Of a DNA stretch of 64,000 bases, positions 45,764-57,174 are shown piece by piece. A program made the position numbers and the translations under genes. This DNA is from Bufo bufo (Eukaryota > Chordata > Amphibia > Anura > Bufonidae), in NCBI RefSeq assembly GCF_905171765.1, contig NC_053390.1, positions 214,329,208-214,393,207 of the forward strand, read 5' to 3'. The notes beneath the pieces are model-generated. The model was not told where the DNA came from. It did not search any database and saw only the letters and a program-made list of their open reading frames with translations. Positions within the stretch are counted from its first letter, which is position 1, and every line of letters starts with the position of its first letter.

Positions 45764-46626
45764 CCTTAGGGCAGGCATGTCCAAAGTCCGGCCCGCGGGC
45801 CAATTGCGGCCCGCAGTCCGGATTAAAACGGCCCCCTAGAGGTTTGATTAAATTGTTGGTATTCCGGCCCCCGGCCCCTCTCACCATTCACCGCCAGCTA
45901 CTCACCGGGAGCCCACAGCTTCACAGAATGAGGCTGCATCAGCAAAGGCCAAATCTCGCAGCGACGTCCGAGATCACGCGACATTTGGTCTTTGCCTTCA
46001 CAGAGAAGGAAAGCCGAGATCTCACAACGTACGAGATCTCGCAGGATTTGGGCTCAGGGAGAAGGAAAGCCCAAATCTCAGATGTCACGAGATCTCGGAC
46101 ATCGCGAGATCTCGGATTTTCTTCTCTTGTAAGGCCAGAATATCGGTCATACTGCACATAACATATAATTGTGATCGATTAAGTTGCAGTTTGTTGAGGT
46201 CTCCTACCTCCACGGTCACATTACCCCCAGAGGACATTCATACAGTGTGAAGGTCCCAAATGTAGAAGAAAAAATGTATTAAAACATTTCTGGCTGTGCT
46301 CTAGCGCTGAGTTCCAGGTCCAAACATAATAATCAAAGTCATCACCAATTAACGTCGCCTTTCCTTCTCCTTGCGCCTCCACACTTCCAGCCACAAGGCC
46401 AGAGCGACCATAAGGGCTATTGAGCCTATTGAGGAAAAAAAACACACACTTGCAGGCTGGGCTGTGAACTAAAGCAGAAAAGGGGGCATAATCCGAATCA
46501 GTGGTAGCAAGCTGTCATACCCTTCATTAACCCCTCACTGTACGTCACTGGGCTAGAATCTGATTATCTGATTGTGCTCCTAGTACTCTCTACAAATAAC
46601 TTCTCCCCATCTGGCCAATTTTTATA

Positions 46627-47799
46627 ATGGCAACTACAAATAAGAAATGAAAAGTTGACAGTGAGGGACGCCGCTTCCAGGACAGGTGGAAAGTGGAATA
46701 TTTTTTCACTGAAATACGGAATCACTGTGTTTGTCTATTATGCCAAGAGACTGTGGCTGTTAATAAGGACTTTAATGTCAAGAGACACTACCAGTCGAGA
46801 CACAGCACATACGTCAAGCTAACAGGGCGCGACCGCAGTGACAAGGTGAAGCAACTTGAAGCTGTTTTAATGTCACAACAGCGATCTTTTACAAGAGCCC
46901 GTGAGTCAAATGAAAATGCCACATGGGCTAGCTATGAGGTAGCAACGTTAATTGCTAAAAATTGCAAATCTTTTGCTGAGAGTGACTTTATTAAAGAATG
47001 CGTTATGAAAATGGTGCAGAATATCTGTCCCGAGAAGAAGTCAGAGTTTTCCAAATTCTTGGAAACAAAGGGACAACCGATACGAGAACTATCTGATCCT
47101 ATTTGGCTGGCTGATTTAGGGTTTCTAGTCGACATAACAAAGTATCTGAATGCACTGAACACGAGTCTTGAGGGCAAAGATGCAGCGGTGAACCAGCTTT
47201 ATTCACACCTCAAAGCCTTTGGAACAAAGCTGCAACTTTTCCAAAAGCATTTGTCACAAACACCGCCCAATACCATTCATTTTTCAGCGTTGCAGGAAAT
47301 AATTAACAGTTTTCCACAGGATGATATCAGTGCGCAAGCGAGCAGGTATGCAGCAGACATCGCATCTCTTGCTGGGGAGTTTAGACGGCGCTTTCAAGAT
47401 TTTGCAGCTATTGAAATGGAGATCAGCCTTTTCTCCTCTCCATTCTCTGTTGACCCCGACAATGCTCCAGATCAGCTGCAGCTCGAGCTCATTGACCTGC
47501 ATTGTGACAGTGAGCTACGCAGTCGGCACCAACAGCTCTCTCTTGTGAAATTTTACAGCCAACTGGATAAGAGCCGTTTTAAAGAGATTCGAACATTGGC
47601 AAAGAAAATGCTGAGCTTGTTTGGCTCAACATATTTGTGTGAGAAGACATTCTCTGTTATGAACCTTAACAAGAATCGCATGCGGACAAGACTAAGTGAC
47701 TCTCACTTGCGTGATATTTTGCGCATCAAAACCACAGCCTTTGAACCAGATCTAGCCTATCTGTTGCAGTCCAGATCTCAGTTTCACCCTTCACATTAG
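46627..47799 (+). pseudogene. hAT transposase (GTF2IRD2/ZBED-like), internally deleted
   Basis: The likely original start is ATG 46627 (MATTNKK), with a TGA at codon 8. The open part from 46693 has 368 codons. A BED-like zinc finger is visible (CVCLLC...RHYQSRH, Cys-x2-Cys and two His). After EKKSEFSK the sequence jumps to FLETKGQPIRELSDPIWLAD, so roughly 200 or more residues holding the first catalytic positions and the Cys/His region are gone. The C-terminal dimerisation region is present (SLFGSTYLCEKTFSVMNLNK, SDSHLRDILRI). Full proteins of this group are about 600 residues. The product could at best bind or dimerise, not transpose. Confidence 0.85.
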
Positions 47800-47850
47800 T
47801 GCAGGCAAGATTTTTTTCAGTTGAGATGAATACATTGTAAAATGTCAGTT

Positions 47851-48355
47851 AAAGGGAACCTGTCATCAACTTTCTGCTAATCTCACTGAATACAGTATAA
47901 AATAGTGACAGAAATGCTGATGTCAGCGGTGTGTCACTCATGAGCTAAAAGTAAGTGGTTGCCGAGAACCAGCATCATAATCATTGCAGCCCAGGCCTTG
48001 AAAAGAGTCAAATCTACATGAGAAGAGTCCTGGTTATTCCTAATCTCCTGCTCTCCCCGTCCATCTGCTGATGATTGGCAGTTCTCTCCTAGAGAGAAAG
48101 GGAGGAAACTAGGTAGAAGACTGTCAGCCATCAGCAGGTCGGCACGAGAGCAGGAACTCATGAATAACCAGGACTCTTCTCAGGTGGCCGGGACTCTTTT
48201 CCAGGCCCAGTCTGCAATGATTATGATGTTGGTTCTCGGCAACCACTTACTTTTAACTTATAAATGACCGACCGCTGAAATCAACTCACCTGTCTCTACT
48301 TTATACTGCCTCTAGTATAGTATGGGCGGAATAAAGTTGATAACAGGTTCCCTTC
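47851..48355. mobile_element. Foldback element with 10-bp direct repeats
   Basis: Ends are AAAGGGAACCTGTCATCAAC and its inverse near 48333-48355. It is flanked by perfect AATGTCAGTT copies (47841-47850 and 48356-48365). Inner arms mirror each other (AGTAAGTGGTTGCCGAGAAC and GTTCTCGGCAACCACTTACT). No coding. Confidence 0.65.
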
Positions 48356-48449
48356 AATGTCAGTTGGTCAATCAGTTATAAATATATTTGAACATATGAG
48401 TATACTTGGTGTTATGTTCCTGTTCACATTTTTGGAATTTAAAAGTTAA

Positions 48450-48866
48450 AGAGGACCTTTCACCGATTCTTACCCTATGAACTAAGTATACATACATGTA
48501 GAGCGGCGCCCGGGGATCTCTCTGCACTTACTATTATCCCCGGGCGCCGCTCCGTTCTGCTGCTATGTCCTCCGGTATCTCCGTTCCCTAAGTTATGGTA
48601 GGCGGAGTCTGCCCTAGCGCAGAAAATAACCTCCCAGGCTGTGAGCTCTGCGCTGCGATTGGCCAGCGCTAGGGCAGACTCCGCCTACCTTAACTTAGGG
48701 ACTGGTATCTCCGCCTACTATAACTTAGTGAGCGGAGATACCGGAGGGCATAGCAGGAGAACGGAGCGGCGCCCGGGGATAATAGTAAGTGCAGTGAGAT
48801 CCCCGGGCGCCGCTCTACATATCTGTATAGTTAGTTCATAGGGTAAGAATCGGTGAAAGGTCCTCT
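48450..48866. mobile_element. Foldback element flanked by TTAA
   Basis: TTAA lies at 48446-48449 and 48867-48870. Inverted ends are AGAGGACCTTTCACCGATTC. Inner GC-rich arms (GAGCGGCGCCCGGGGAT) are inverted several times. No coding. Confidence 0.7.
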
Positions 48867-49131
48867 TTAACAGACAACCTTGTAATGTACTGTTTCCGAC
48901 ATATTTCTGCCTCCTGTTTTTTATATTGAAGGCAGAGTGATTTAACACCTGTTTAGATTTGTCATCCAAGTCACAAAATGAAAGGTATGCCGTTTGCAAT
49001 AAAATTTGCATAAAATAGTTAATTTGTATGTAATTTTAATGGTTCAAAGAATGTTGGGCAAAATGGTCGGCCCTCGCACATGTTTACTTTATCAAATCTG
49101 GCCCTCCTCGAAAAAAGTTTGGACACCCCTG

Positions 49132-49626
49132 CCTTAGGGTGTCTACTTTCCGAAATGGGGTCATTTGTGGGGTGTTTCTACTGTCTGGGCATTGTAGAAC
49201 CTCAGGAAACATGACAGGTGCTCAGAAAGTCAAAGTGCGTAAATTAATTTTTTTGCACCATAGTTTGTAAACGCTATAACTTTTACCCAAACCAATAAAT
49301 ATACACTTATTGCATTTTTTTTTTTATAAAAGACATGTAGAACAATAAATTTAGAGAAAAATTTATATAGAAATGTAGTTTTATTTGAAAAATTTTACAA
49401 CAGAAAGTGAAAAATGTCATTTTTTTGCAAAAATTTCGGACAATTTTGATTAATATCAAAAAAAATAAAAATGTCAGCAGCAATGAAATACCACCAAATG
49501 AAAGCTCTATTAGTGAGAAGAAAAGGAGGTAAAATTAATTTGGGTGGTAAGTTGTATGACCGAGCAATAAACCGTGAAAGTAGTGTAGTGCAGAATTGTA
49601 AAAAGTGGTCTGGTCATTAAGGGGGT
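49132..49626. other. Remainder of the TTAA composite; no gene
   Basis: AT-rich tail (ATAACTTTTACCCAAACCAA, ATGAAAGCTCTATTAGTGAG) ending with the right terminus TTAAGGGGGT. Confidence 0.5.
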
Positions 49627-49652
49627 TTAAGCTAGGGGAGCGGAGGTGGTAA

Positions 49653-50190
49653 AAGAGGACCTTTCATCAGTTTAGCCCTAGTCTAATTATGGTCTTACCT
49701 TATAGGGCGGGCCCCCACTGATGCCATGGCACTTTTTTTTTTTTTTTCAAAAGACCCCCCCGTTCGTCTGCTGTTGGCCCCGTTGATTTTGCCGCCTTAT
49801 ATTATAATAAGCCGACTCGGTTATACTAGGCGGAGACTCTCAGTTTCGCTGGGGGCGGTTCTCTTCTCCCTGGCTGTGAGCGCATCCAATCAGAGCACAC
49901 CACTCTTAGCCAGGGAGGAGCTAATTTTCCCTGGCTAAGAGCGGTGTGCTCTGATTGGATGCGCTCACAGCCAGGGAAAAGAGAACTGCCCCCAGCGAAA
50001 CTGCGAGTCTCCACCTAGTATAACCGAGTCGGCTCATTATAATATAAGGCGCCGAAATCAACGGGGCCAACAGCGGACGAACGGGGGGGTTTCTTTGGGG
50101 GAAAGAAAAGTGCCATGGCATCAGTGGGGGCCGCCCTATGAGGTAAGACCATAATTTGACTAGGGCTAAACTGATGAGAGGTCCTCTTTA
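49653..50190. repeat. Palindromic element with AGAGGACC ends
   Basis: It is almost fully palindromic around 49920: the arm with TGATGCCATGGCACTTTT, CCGACTCGGTTATACTAGG and AATCAGAGCACACC returns inverted. Ends are AAAGAGGACCTTTCATCAG, related to 48450-48866. No coding. Confidence 0.75.
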
Positions 50191-50309
50191 TGGACCCTGA
50201 GATTTTCCATTTTTGCATTTTCGTTTTTCACTCCCCGCCTTCCCATGGTCCTAACTTTTTTATTTTTCCATTCACATAGCCTTATGAGGGCTTATTTTTT
50301 GCAGGATAA

Positions 50310-52426
50310 GGCCTCATGCACACGACCGTTGTGTGCATCCGTGGCCGTTGTGCCGTTTTCCGTTTTTTTTCGCGGACCCATTGACTTTTAATGGGTCCGT
50401 GGAAAAATCGGAAAATGCACCGTTTGGCAGCCGCATCCGTGAGCCGTGTTTCCTGTCCTATTTTTTTCACGGCCAACGGTTCACGGACCCATTCAAGTCA
50501 ATGGGTCCGTGAAAGAACACGGATGCACACAAGATTGGCATCCGTGTCCGTGATCCGTGGCCGTAGGTTAGTTTTTATACAGACGGATCCGAAGATTCGT
50601 CTGCATAAAAGCTTTTTCAGAGATGAGTTTTCACTTCGTGAAAACTCAAATCCGACAGTATATTCTAACACAGAGGCGTTCCCATGGTGATGGGGACGCT
50701 TCAGGTTAGAATATACTAACAGAACTGTGTACATGACTGCCCCCTGCTGCCTGGCAGGTGCTGCCAGGCAGCAGGGGGCAGCCCCCCCCTGTAGTTAACA
50801 CATTGGTGGCCAGTGCGGCCGGCCCCCCCCTCCCCTGTAGTTAACTCATTGGTGGCCAGTGCGTCCCCTCCCCTCCCCTGTAGTTAACTCATTGGTGGCC
50901 AGTGGGCCCCCCCCTGTAGTTAACTCATTGGTGGCCAGTGCGGCCGGCCCCCCTCCCTCCCCTGTAGTTAACTCGTTGGTAGGCAGTGGGCCCCCCCCTC
51001 CCTTCCCATGTAGTTAACTCGTTGGTGGCTAGTGGGCCTTCTCCCCTCCCTCCCCCTCCTAATTAAAATCTCCCCCCTATCATTGGTGGCAGCGGAGTGT
51101 ACCGATCGGAGTCCCAGTTTAATCGCTGGGGCTCCGATCGGTAACCATGGCAACCAGGACGCTACTGCATTCCCGGTTGCCGTGGTTACTTAGCAATTTG
51201 TAGAACCATTATACTTACCTGTGAGCTGCGATCTCTGCGTCCGGCCGGGAGCTCCTCCTACTGGTAAGTGACAGGTCCGGCCGAGAGCTCCTCCTACTGG
51301 TAAGTGACAGGTCACGCAGAGATCGCAGCTCGCAGGTAAGTATAATGGTTCTACAAATTGCTAAGTAACCATGGCAACCGGGACTGCAGTAGCGTCCTGG
51401 TTGCCATGGTTACCGATCGGAGCCCCAGCGATTAAACTGGGACTCCGATCGGTACACTCCGCTGCCACCAATGATAGGGGCGAGATTTTAATTAGGAGGG
51501 GGAGGGAGGGGAGAAGGCCCACTGGCCACCAACGAGTTAACTACAGGGGAGGGAGGGGGGGGGCCCACTGGCCACCAACGAGTTAACTACAGGGGAGGGA
51601 GGGGGGGGCCCACTGGCCACCAACGAGTTAACTACAGGGGAGGGGGGGCCCACTGGCCACCAATGAGTTAACTACAGGGGGGGGGGGGTCCACTGGCCAC
51701 CAATGAGTTAACTACAGGGGAGGGGGGGCCCACTGGCCACCAATGAGTTAACTACAGGGGAGGGGGGGGTCCACTGGCCACCAATGAGTTAACTACAGGG
51801 GAGGGGGGGCCAGCCGCACTGGCCACCAATGAGTTAACTACAGGGGAGGGGGGGGGCCGGCCACCAATGTGTTAACTACAGGGGGGGGGGGCTGCCCCCT
51901 GCTGCCTGGCAGCACCTGCCAGGCAGCAGGGGGCAGTCATGTACACAGTTCTTTTAGTATATTCTAACCTGAAGCGTCCCCATCACCATGGGAACGCCCC
52001 TGTGTTAGAATATACTGTCGGATTTGAGTTTCACGATGTAACTCAAATCCGACAGTATATTCTAACAGAGGCGTTCCCATGGTGATGGGGACGCTTCAAG
52101 TTAAAATATACCATCGGATTGGAGAAAACTCCGATCCGATGGTATATTAACTCCTGACTTTACATTGAAAGTCAATGGGGGACGGATCCGTTTGAAATTG
52201 CACCATATTGTGTCAACGTCAAACGGATCCGTCCCCATTGACTTGCATTGTAATTCAGGACGGATCCGTTTGGCTCCGCACGGCCAGGCGGACACCAAAA
52301 TGACTTTTTTTTCATGTCCGTGGATCCTCCAAAAATCAAGGAAGACCCACGGACGAAAAAACAGTCACGGAAAAACGGAACCCCGTTTTGCGGACCGCAA
52401 AAAAATACGGTCGTGTGCATGAGGCC
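50310..52426. mobile_element. Giant palindromic Harbinger-like element, copy 2, complete
   Basis: 2117 bp, with TAA on both sides (50307-50309 and 52427-52429). Terminal repeats are GGCCTCATGCACACGACCG. The arms mirror around about 51280 (GGCCGGGAGCTCCTCCTACTGG and inverse, at slightly different spacing). Inside each arm lie tandem units with GTTAACTC(A/G)TTGGTGGCCAGTG, about six on the left (50790-51060) and nine on the right (51520-51880). The outer right part (52100-52426) is not mirrored on the left in detail. No transposase is encoded. Confidence 0.85.
51515..51885. repeat. G-rich minisatellite in right arm of giant palindrome 2
   Basis: About nine units of 38-46 bases hold CACTGGCCACCAA(C/T)GAGTTAACTAC followed by a G-rich run. 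Units differ from those of copy 1, which carry ATAATACAATAG in the same place. Confidence 0.85.
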
Positions 52427-52752
52427 TAAGTTATACTTTCTAATGGTACCATTTATGGTTGCATACCATGTAGTAGGAAGCAGAAAAGAAATTCCAAATG
52501 GGGTAGAATTGGGAAAAAACGCAATTCTGATAAAGGTTTTTATTTTTTACACTGTACACTATGCAGTAAAATTGACCTTTTATCTTAATTCTCCAGGTCA
52601 GTACCGTTACAACGATACAACAAATCCACACTTGTATCATTTGTATAATTTTTCTTACGTTTTAATACTGAAAAAAAAAATTAAAACCTTTGAGGAAAAT
52701 AAAAAAAATTTATAACCATATTCTGACCCCTATAACTTTTTTTTTATTTTAA

Positions 52753-53062
52753 GGGTACTTTCACACTAGCGTTAAAGTTTTCCGGTGTTGAGTTCCGTCA
52801 CAGGGGCTCAATACCGTAAAAAAACTGATTAGTTTTATCCTAATGCATTCTGAATGGAGAGCAATCCGTTCATTATGCATCAGGATGTCTTTAGTTCAGT
52901 CACTCTTACGGTATTTGGCCGGAGAAAAATACTGCAGCATGCTGCGGTATTTTCTTCGTCCAAAATTCAGGAATACTTGCCGGATTGCCAGATCCGCCAT
53001 TATTTTCCATCGAAATGCATTAATGCTGGATCCGGCACCAAGTGTTCCGGCAAAACGGACCT
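52753..53062. mobile_element. MITE with GGGTACTTTCACAC end, truncated
   Basis: It starts right after TAA (52750-52752) with GGGTACTTTCACACTAGCGT, as in the complete element at 55696. It stops at about 53062 where Tc1 sequence begins. It has inverted words (CGGTATTTGGCCGGAGAAAAAT region) but no right end. Confidence 0.6.
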
Positions 53063-53080
53063 TTAAAGATGCAACAAAAA

Positions 53081-54516
53081 ATAAATACCGACGCCATAAT
53101 GGTCTGGGGTGCTTTATCCTTCAGTGGAACAATGGAGCTTCAGGAAGTGCAGGGGTGTCAAACGGCCACTGGTTATGTCCAGATGTTGCAGAGAGCATTC
53201 CTCATGACTGAGGGCCCTCGTCTGTGTGGTAACGACTGGGTTTTTCAACAGGACAACGCTACAGTACACAATGCCCGCAGGACAAGGGACTTCTTCCAGG
53301 AGAATAACATCACTATTTTGGCCCATCCTGCGTGTTCCCCTGATCTAAATCCAATTGAGAACCTTTGGGGATGGATGGCAAGGGAAGTTTACAAAAATGG
53401 ACAACAGTTACAGACAGTAGATGGCCTTCGTGCGGCCGTCTTAACCACTTGGAGAAATGTTCCCACTCACCTCATGGAAACTGTCACGGCTGAGGATGGG
53501 GGAAATCCTCAGCCGTGTGGAGCCAGGTGATGTAATGGCTGCTTGACCAAGAAGACAGGATTAGGGAGCAGGTCACCTCCTAAAACGCATCCCTAACCTG
53601 ACCCTGACTCCTAGCTACATGAGCCAACCTTGATGGTAGGAGGGCTCATGCTCCGGAACCTAGAAGTCCCTGCTAGCCCTCAAGATGGCCCTAAGCTAGG
53701 AGCTGAGTAAGACAACCCACTCCTCCTAAGCACGGAGGAGCAGGAGTCTCAACGGCCAAGCTGCTGGAAAAGGGGAAACATAAACAGCCTATGTATATGG
53801 CAGGTGCTGCACTAGTTCCAGCCACAGCCCTGCTGACTGGATCCGTGTGCAGGAAAGCTGAAGTCCACAAATAGCAGACAGACATCAGCACAAACTCATC
53901 CACACACCGGAACCCAGATACATGGCAGCACTAAATAGTACAGGAAAACATAAACATAAACTTAAACTATGACCACAGTGGTGGCTCTCACAGGCGGATG
54001 GAACACACAGGAGGCTGCTTCAGCTAGCAAGACTGAAGCAACCTACTGAGCCCTGCTAGAGAGAGGGTCTATATAGGCCCAAGAGGCCACACCCAAGGGT
54101 TGGACACACCCAGTGACATCACACACACACTGGGAAGGAAGTTAACCCTTCCAGTACCACAGAAGGGAAAGACACATAAATGGGAAGTGCACACAATACA
54201 TACAACGTGCATAACATACACACACCTAACATAAAGGTTGCTAGGTGTGACCGCATGCCAGGGCAGCAAGCTGCCAAGCGACGCTCAGGCTGCTCTGCTG
54301 CAAAATACAACACTGGTTGCCCGCGGCAACCACAAGTGAGGCCACAGACAAGTGGCCCTCACCCGTGGTTGAACACCCATACAAAACCGCAGGCAACTGC
54401 ATGCGGGAAAGGAGTCACGGTCATGGGCATGGCCGTGACAGAAACGCTTGCATCAAGCATGCCGAAACAAATTTTTTAAGTGATAAACAATAACGGCGGA
54501 GCTACTCATTACTGAG
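53081..54516 (+). pseudogene. Tc1 transposase C-terminal part, split
   Basis: The frame holds DAIMVWGALSFSGTMELQ, D in FQQDNATVH and E in NPIENLWGWM, with 34 residues between, so DD34E at the last two catalytic positions. It reaches HLMET at 53479 and then runs into the LTR. It resumes at about 54446 with LASSMPKQIF, then a stop and VINNNGGATHY. The first catalytic aspartate and DNA-binding region are missing. Confidence 0.8.
53482..54440. mobile_element. Solo LTR, 959 bp
   Basis: It begins TGTCACGGC and ends GCCGTGACA. The 5-bp duplication GAAAC lies at 53477-53481 and 54441-54445. Removing it rejoins the Tc1 reading frame (HLMET-LASSMP). No internal region is present. A TATATAG word lies near 54073. 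Confidence 0.85.
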
Positions 54517-54776
54517 TTCATGTTTGGAAGTTGGATTTCTGTTTTGGGGGGGTTTAGTTTTTTTTTGGAGGTGTGGTCCTAAACTTTTGATCAGCTGAAA
54601 AACAGCCTGTTTCATTTTATTCGTTGTTTTTATTAAATTGAATGCTCAAAAAATGTTTTGTCTCACTCCCATTTCTTCTTGTTGAATGTTAAAGCTCTAC
54701 TTGGAACCTTGTTAAGATCCAGCCATGCTAAATATGATTTTTTGCCATTTTTCAAGTGGTCTTTTGATCAGGACTG

Positions 54777-55695
54777 TATGATTCATATATGTAATAAAGC
54801 TTTGGCCAACCCACTTCACCCATATTTCAGTGTATTGGTGTTATTTGGATATAGAAATACATGAGCCGGGAACCAGAGTTCTATTTTAACCAGCCATATT
54901 TTCAGTCCATGTGATGTCCATGGACAACACCTTTAAAAGTATTCAACCTCCAAAAATGCCATGCCTAGATAAGGCCAATTTTACATAAGTGTATTATTAC
55001 TGCAAGTCATCATAGATCTTTATGATGCTGTTAGTTTGGGTGATCAGACACAATGTTAAATGAAAATTTGTATCTGTAATACACTTGTGTAAAACTGGCC
55101 TTATAAATGACTAATACATAGATTGTTCCAGCCAGGAATTATATTGCAGATATGCATGCTGTCTCATGTGTGTTGTCTCAAACTCTCTGCATATAAACTA
55201 GTGGACACTGGGTCTGTCAGGGCTAGCTCGAAAAGGGAGTCACAAGCAGGACCCCTCTATAAATAGCATATAAACTATAAGATATGTGGATAGGGGTTGT
55301 ATTATTTGATTTCCCTGCCACGCTCACGATTCATTGCTTGCATAATTCTTCAACCCAATGACGCTACCACTTGTTACAGCCACGGCTGGATTGCGAACAT
55401 CTGCTTTTTTATTCAACCACTCCTGTGTTGCTTTAAAGTGGTTGTCAAGCTTAGAATGTTTATGGCTGGCTGCAGTGGTCACACATCCATGTTAAGAGGG
55501 AGAAGGTGGTGGAGACTCAAGAAGTGTTGGGACCAGCATGGCAGAGTCAGTAAGGTGACTATGACTTCTGTAAAATTTTATATAATTCTAAGCTGTTTTG
55601 TAAATCATTTTCCATACCTGGAAAGCCACTTTGATCTTGTGCTTGGGAACATAATCCTGGTTAAAGGTGAACTTTCTAAAAAAATTACTTTTTTA
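54777..55695. other. No gene; small inverted-repeat element at 54971-55106
   Basis: AAGGCCAATTTTACATAAGT (54971 on) is inverted at 55085-55106 (ACACTTGTGTAAAACTGGCC). The rest to 55690 shows no frame or repeat that I recognise. Confidence 0.45.
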
Positions 55696-56750
55696 GGGTA
55701 CTTTCACACTAGCGTTTAAGTTTTCCGGTATTGAGTTCCATCATAGGGGCTCAATACCGTAAAAAAATGCTTCAGTTTTGCCCCGATTCATTGTCAATTG
55801 GGACAAAACGGAACTGAACAGAACGGAATGCTCCTGTCACGCCCTGCCCTGTGAGAGGCCTGAGAAGATCTGACAGACTTGCTACACGTGAGTCTATCTG
55901 ACAGATCGTTCTGTTTCTCTTTGTTGTGGTTTTGGGCAGGATCCCAAATCCCAACAGGTTCTGCTCATTAGCTATTTAGTGGTGCTATTTATACCCGCTT
56001 CTCACTATAGCCCTTGCGGTTTATATTTGCTTCTTGAGTTCTCAGCTGGTGTTTGGTGGATCTCCTGCTCCCTGTCCGTCTTAAGCTAAGTCCTATTCCT
56101 TCCCTTTTGTTGTATGTTTTGGCTAGGCCTCAGGAAGACGCTGGTTCCTGCTCCAAGCGCTAGGAACCGGTTGTGTTATCTCCAGCTCCCTAGCTGAGGG
56201 TTTGTTTCAGTTTCAACTAGACTTAGGTTCCAGTGCATGAGCACTTCCACCTTTAGGATTTGCTCATGTTGTCAGCAGTCAGGGAAAGACTCAGGGATTG
56301 TCAGGTGGTGACCTTTCCCTGTTCCCTAGCTTTGGGGCCTAGCCTGGTGTTTTGTTGCTTTTGTTGTATTTGGTTTTCTTCTCTTTCCTCACCTACCGTG
56401 ACAGCTCCAAAATGCATTCCGTTCCGTTTAGTTGCATTCCCAGACCAGAGAGCAAACCGCAACATGTTGTATTTTGCTTTCCGTCTTGGGATGCAGATGC
56501 AAGACGGATCCGGCATCACCCCAATGCAAATCAATGGCAACGGATCAGTTTTCTCTGCCACAATCTGCCCCAATAGAAAACGGATCCGTCCCCCATTTCA
56601 ATGGAGTTAATGACGGATCCATCTTGGTAATGTTATAGATAATACAACTGGATTCGTTGATAACAGATGCAGGTGATTGTATTATCAGTAACGGAAGCAT
56701 ATTTGCTGGACCCTGCCGGATCCAACAAAAACGCTAGTGGGAAAGTACCC
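55696..56750. mobile_element. Harbinger-like MITE split by a solo LTR
   Basis: TTA lies at 55693-55695 and 56751-56753. Ends are GGGTACTTTCACACTAGCGT and the inverse of GGGTACTTTCCCACTAGCGT. Without the LTR it is about 480 bp. No coding. Confidence 0.8.
55835..56403. mobile_element. Solo LTR, 569 bp, Gypsy-type
   Basis: It begins TGTCACGCCCTGCC and ends CTACCGTGACA. The 5-bp duplication GCTCC lies at 55830-55834 and 56404-56408. No internal sequence. Confidence 0.88.
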
Positions 56751-56945
56751 TTAGCAAACCAGAATCCATATGTCCTTCAATTCTGACAAGTTGCATCTTA
56801 TCTTGCACTGAAGAAATGCACCATTTTAATATATGCAAATGAGCTTCTAGGAGCAAGAAGGGTGCTGTTGTTATACTTAGAGGCTCTGCTCTCTCTGCAA
56901 CTGTCAAGTCCTCTCTACTTTGATTGACAGGGCCAGGCAGTGTAA

Positions 56946-57171
56946 GGCCTCTTTCACACGGGCATCCCGGATTTGCTCCGGATGCTTTGCGTGTGCATTG
57001 CAGGAAACCCGCACAAGTGCGCACGCAATATCAGCCAGTTTTGACTGCGATTGCATTGCGGCGTTCAGTTTTTATCTGAATGTGGTACCCAGACCCGAAC
57101 CCGGACTTCTTCACTGAAGTTTGGGTTTGGGTTAGGTGTTCTGTAGAAAACTCACCCGTGTGAAAGGGGCC
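56946..57171. mobile_element. Harbinger-like MITE, 226 bp
   Basis: TAA lies at 56943-56945 and 57172-57174. Ends are GGCCTCTTTCACACGGGC and the inverse of GGCCCCTTTCACACGGGT. Confidence 0.8.
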
Positions 57172-57174
57172 TAA

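Larger units (their letters stand above)
45772..49131 (+). mobile_element. hAT element, 3360 bp
   Basis: An 8-bp target duplication CCTTAGGG lies at 45764-45771 and 49132-49139. Ends are CAGGCATGTCCAAAG and the inverse of CAGGGGTGTCCAAAC. A transposase gene lies at 46627-47799. The 3' third contains two smaller foldback elements (47851-48355 and 48450-48866). The insertion splits the alternating inverted array, whose text continues directly after the duplication. Confidence 0.92.
42632..49626. mobile_element. Composite TTAA-flanked element, interrupted by a hAT and MITEs
   Basis: TTAA lies at 42628-42631 and 49627-49630. Ends are CCCCTTAACCAGCTCCCGAC and the inverse of ACCCCCTTAATGACCAG. The TTAA target and C/G-rich ends recall piggyBac or Kolobok. 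Without nested inserts (hAT 3.36 kb, MITEs at 43089 and 43687) the base element is about 3 kb. No transposase was seen. The interior has hairpins (CAGCCTGCCAGCG/CGCTGGCAGGCTG at about 42802-42837; CAGACGCTGTTTTGTTAACAG near 42868) and the inverted array at 44030-45763. Confidence 0.55.
50200..52750. repeat. TTAA-type repeat split by the giant palindrome
   Basis: The text before (CATAGCCTTATGAGGGCTTA, TTTTTTGCAGGATAA) and after (GTTATACTTTCTAATGGTAC) the giant palindrome joins into the sequence type also found at 8011-8600. This shows where it inserted. The 52510-52640 part is AT-rich and non-coding. Confidence 0.55.
53063..54776 (+). mobile_element. 5'-truncated Tc1 element (DD34E) split by a solo LTR
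   Basis: It begins inside the transposase gene and runs to a Tc1 terminus ending GATCAGGACTGTA, with TA at 54777-54778. An inner direct-repeat-like TTTTGATCAGC lies at about 54587. A 959-bp LTR sits within the coding part. Confidence 0.75.
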
